DNA of 64,000 nt from Triatoma infestans (lineage: Eukaryota > Arthropoda > Insecta > Hemiptera > Reduviidae). The translations under genes were made by a program, and so were the position numbers. Shown piece after piece: positions 63,831 through 64,000 of this stretch (position 1 is its first letter; each line of letters opens with the position of its first letter). The notes under the pieces were generated by a model. The model was not told the origin of the DNA. It searched no databases and worked only from the letters and a program-made list of their open reading frames with translations. The stretch lies in the NCBI GenBank assembly GCA_011037195.1, contig JAAEAF010014810.1, positions 1 to 64,000 of the forward strand. The letters run 5' to 3'.

Positions 63831-64000
63831 ATCATATTCCCTATAACTTATCTAGCTCCGTACACAAAAAATTCGAAAAATATTGCTTAATTGAAGTTGT
63901 TAATGGCTGAAGAGGTGCAATCGGCACTGTTGATTTTGTATTTTATTTAGTGTTTGGAATTAATATGAATACAATGTGTCGTAAAGTATATTTGCATTTC

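Overview
The window looks like a gene-poor, transposon-saturated stretch of an invertebrate animal genome, very AT-rich. The evidence is its content: several lineages of broken non-LTR retrotransposons (LINEs), a mariner transposase with a D,D34D triad, tRNA-derived SINEs with A and B boxes, and many foldback repeats. There are no operons, Shine-Dalgarno sites or bacterial genes. An arthropod or similar invertebrate is plausible, but the sequence does not settle the phylum. I found no intact host gene; one short exon-like stretch (49165-49345, minus) is the only candidate.

Layout. 1-2.9 kb holds a degraded minus-strand LINE (LINE-A), split by a foreign AT-rich insert. 3.3-7.05 kb holds a cluster of foldback repeats (family F1) around a second minus-strand LINE (LINE-B). 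8.4-15.7 kb mixes a short TATA-bearing repeat (family T), a very large F1 foldback, SINEs, long runs of a dispersed repeat family called S here, an I-like LINE tail with RNase H lying between 375-bp direct repeats, and an RTE-like LINE tail. 16.07-19.10 kb is the best LINE copy (LINE-C), 5'-truncated and bounded by a 20-bp target-site duplication. 20-32 kb and 33.4-48.8 kb are mostly family S with SINEs, LINE tails, F1/F2 foldbacks and an internally deleted mariner. 50.7-55.8 kb has more S, tandem family T copies, SINEs and a short LINE tail with a 14-bp target-site duplication. 57-64 kb has another foldback class (F3), a LINE tail, a nearly intact mariner (60.4-61.7 kb) and a mariner relic.

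The most interesting signal is that foldback repeats of at least three unrelated sequences (F1, F2, F3, perhaps F4) carry the same arrangement: CTGANGA, a short hairpin, then GAAA-C and GTC/GTT. In the best F1 copies CATC directly before the core pairs with GATG directly after the cleavage-type triplet. This is the layout of a type I hammerhead ribozyme with a minimal stem III, as known from Penelope-like elements and animal retrozymes. All copies have one extra base before stem II, so activity is unproven.

Coordinates of repeats and LINE remnants are approximate unless a target-site duplication, terminal repeat or stop codon fixes them.
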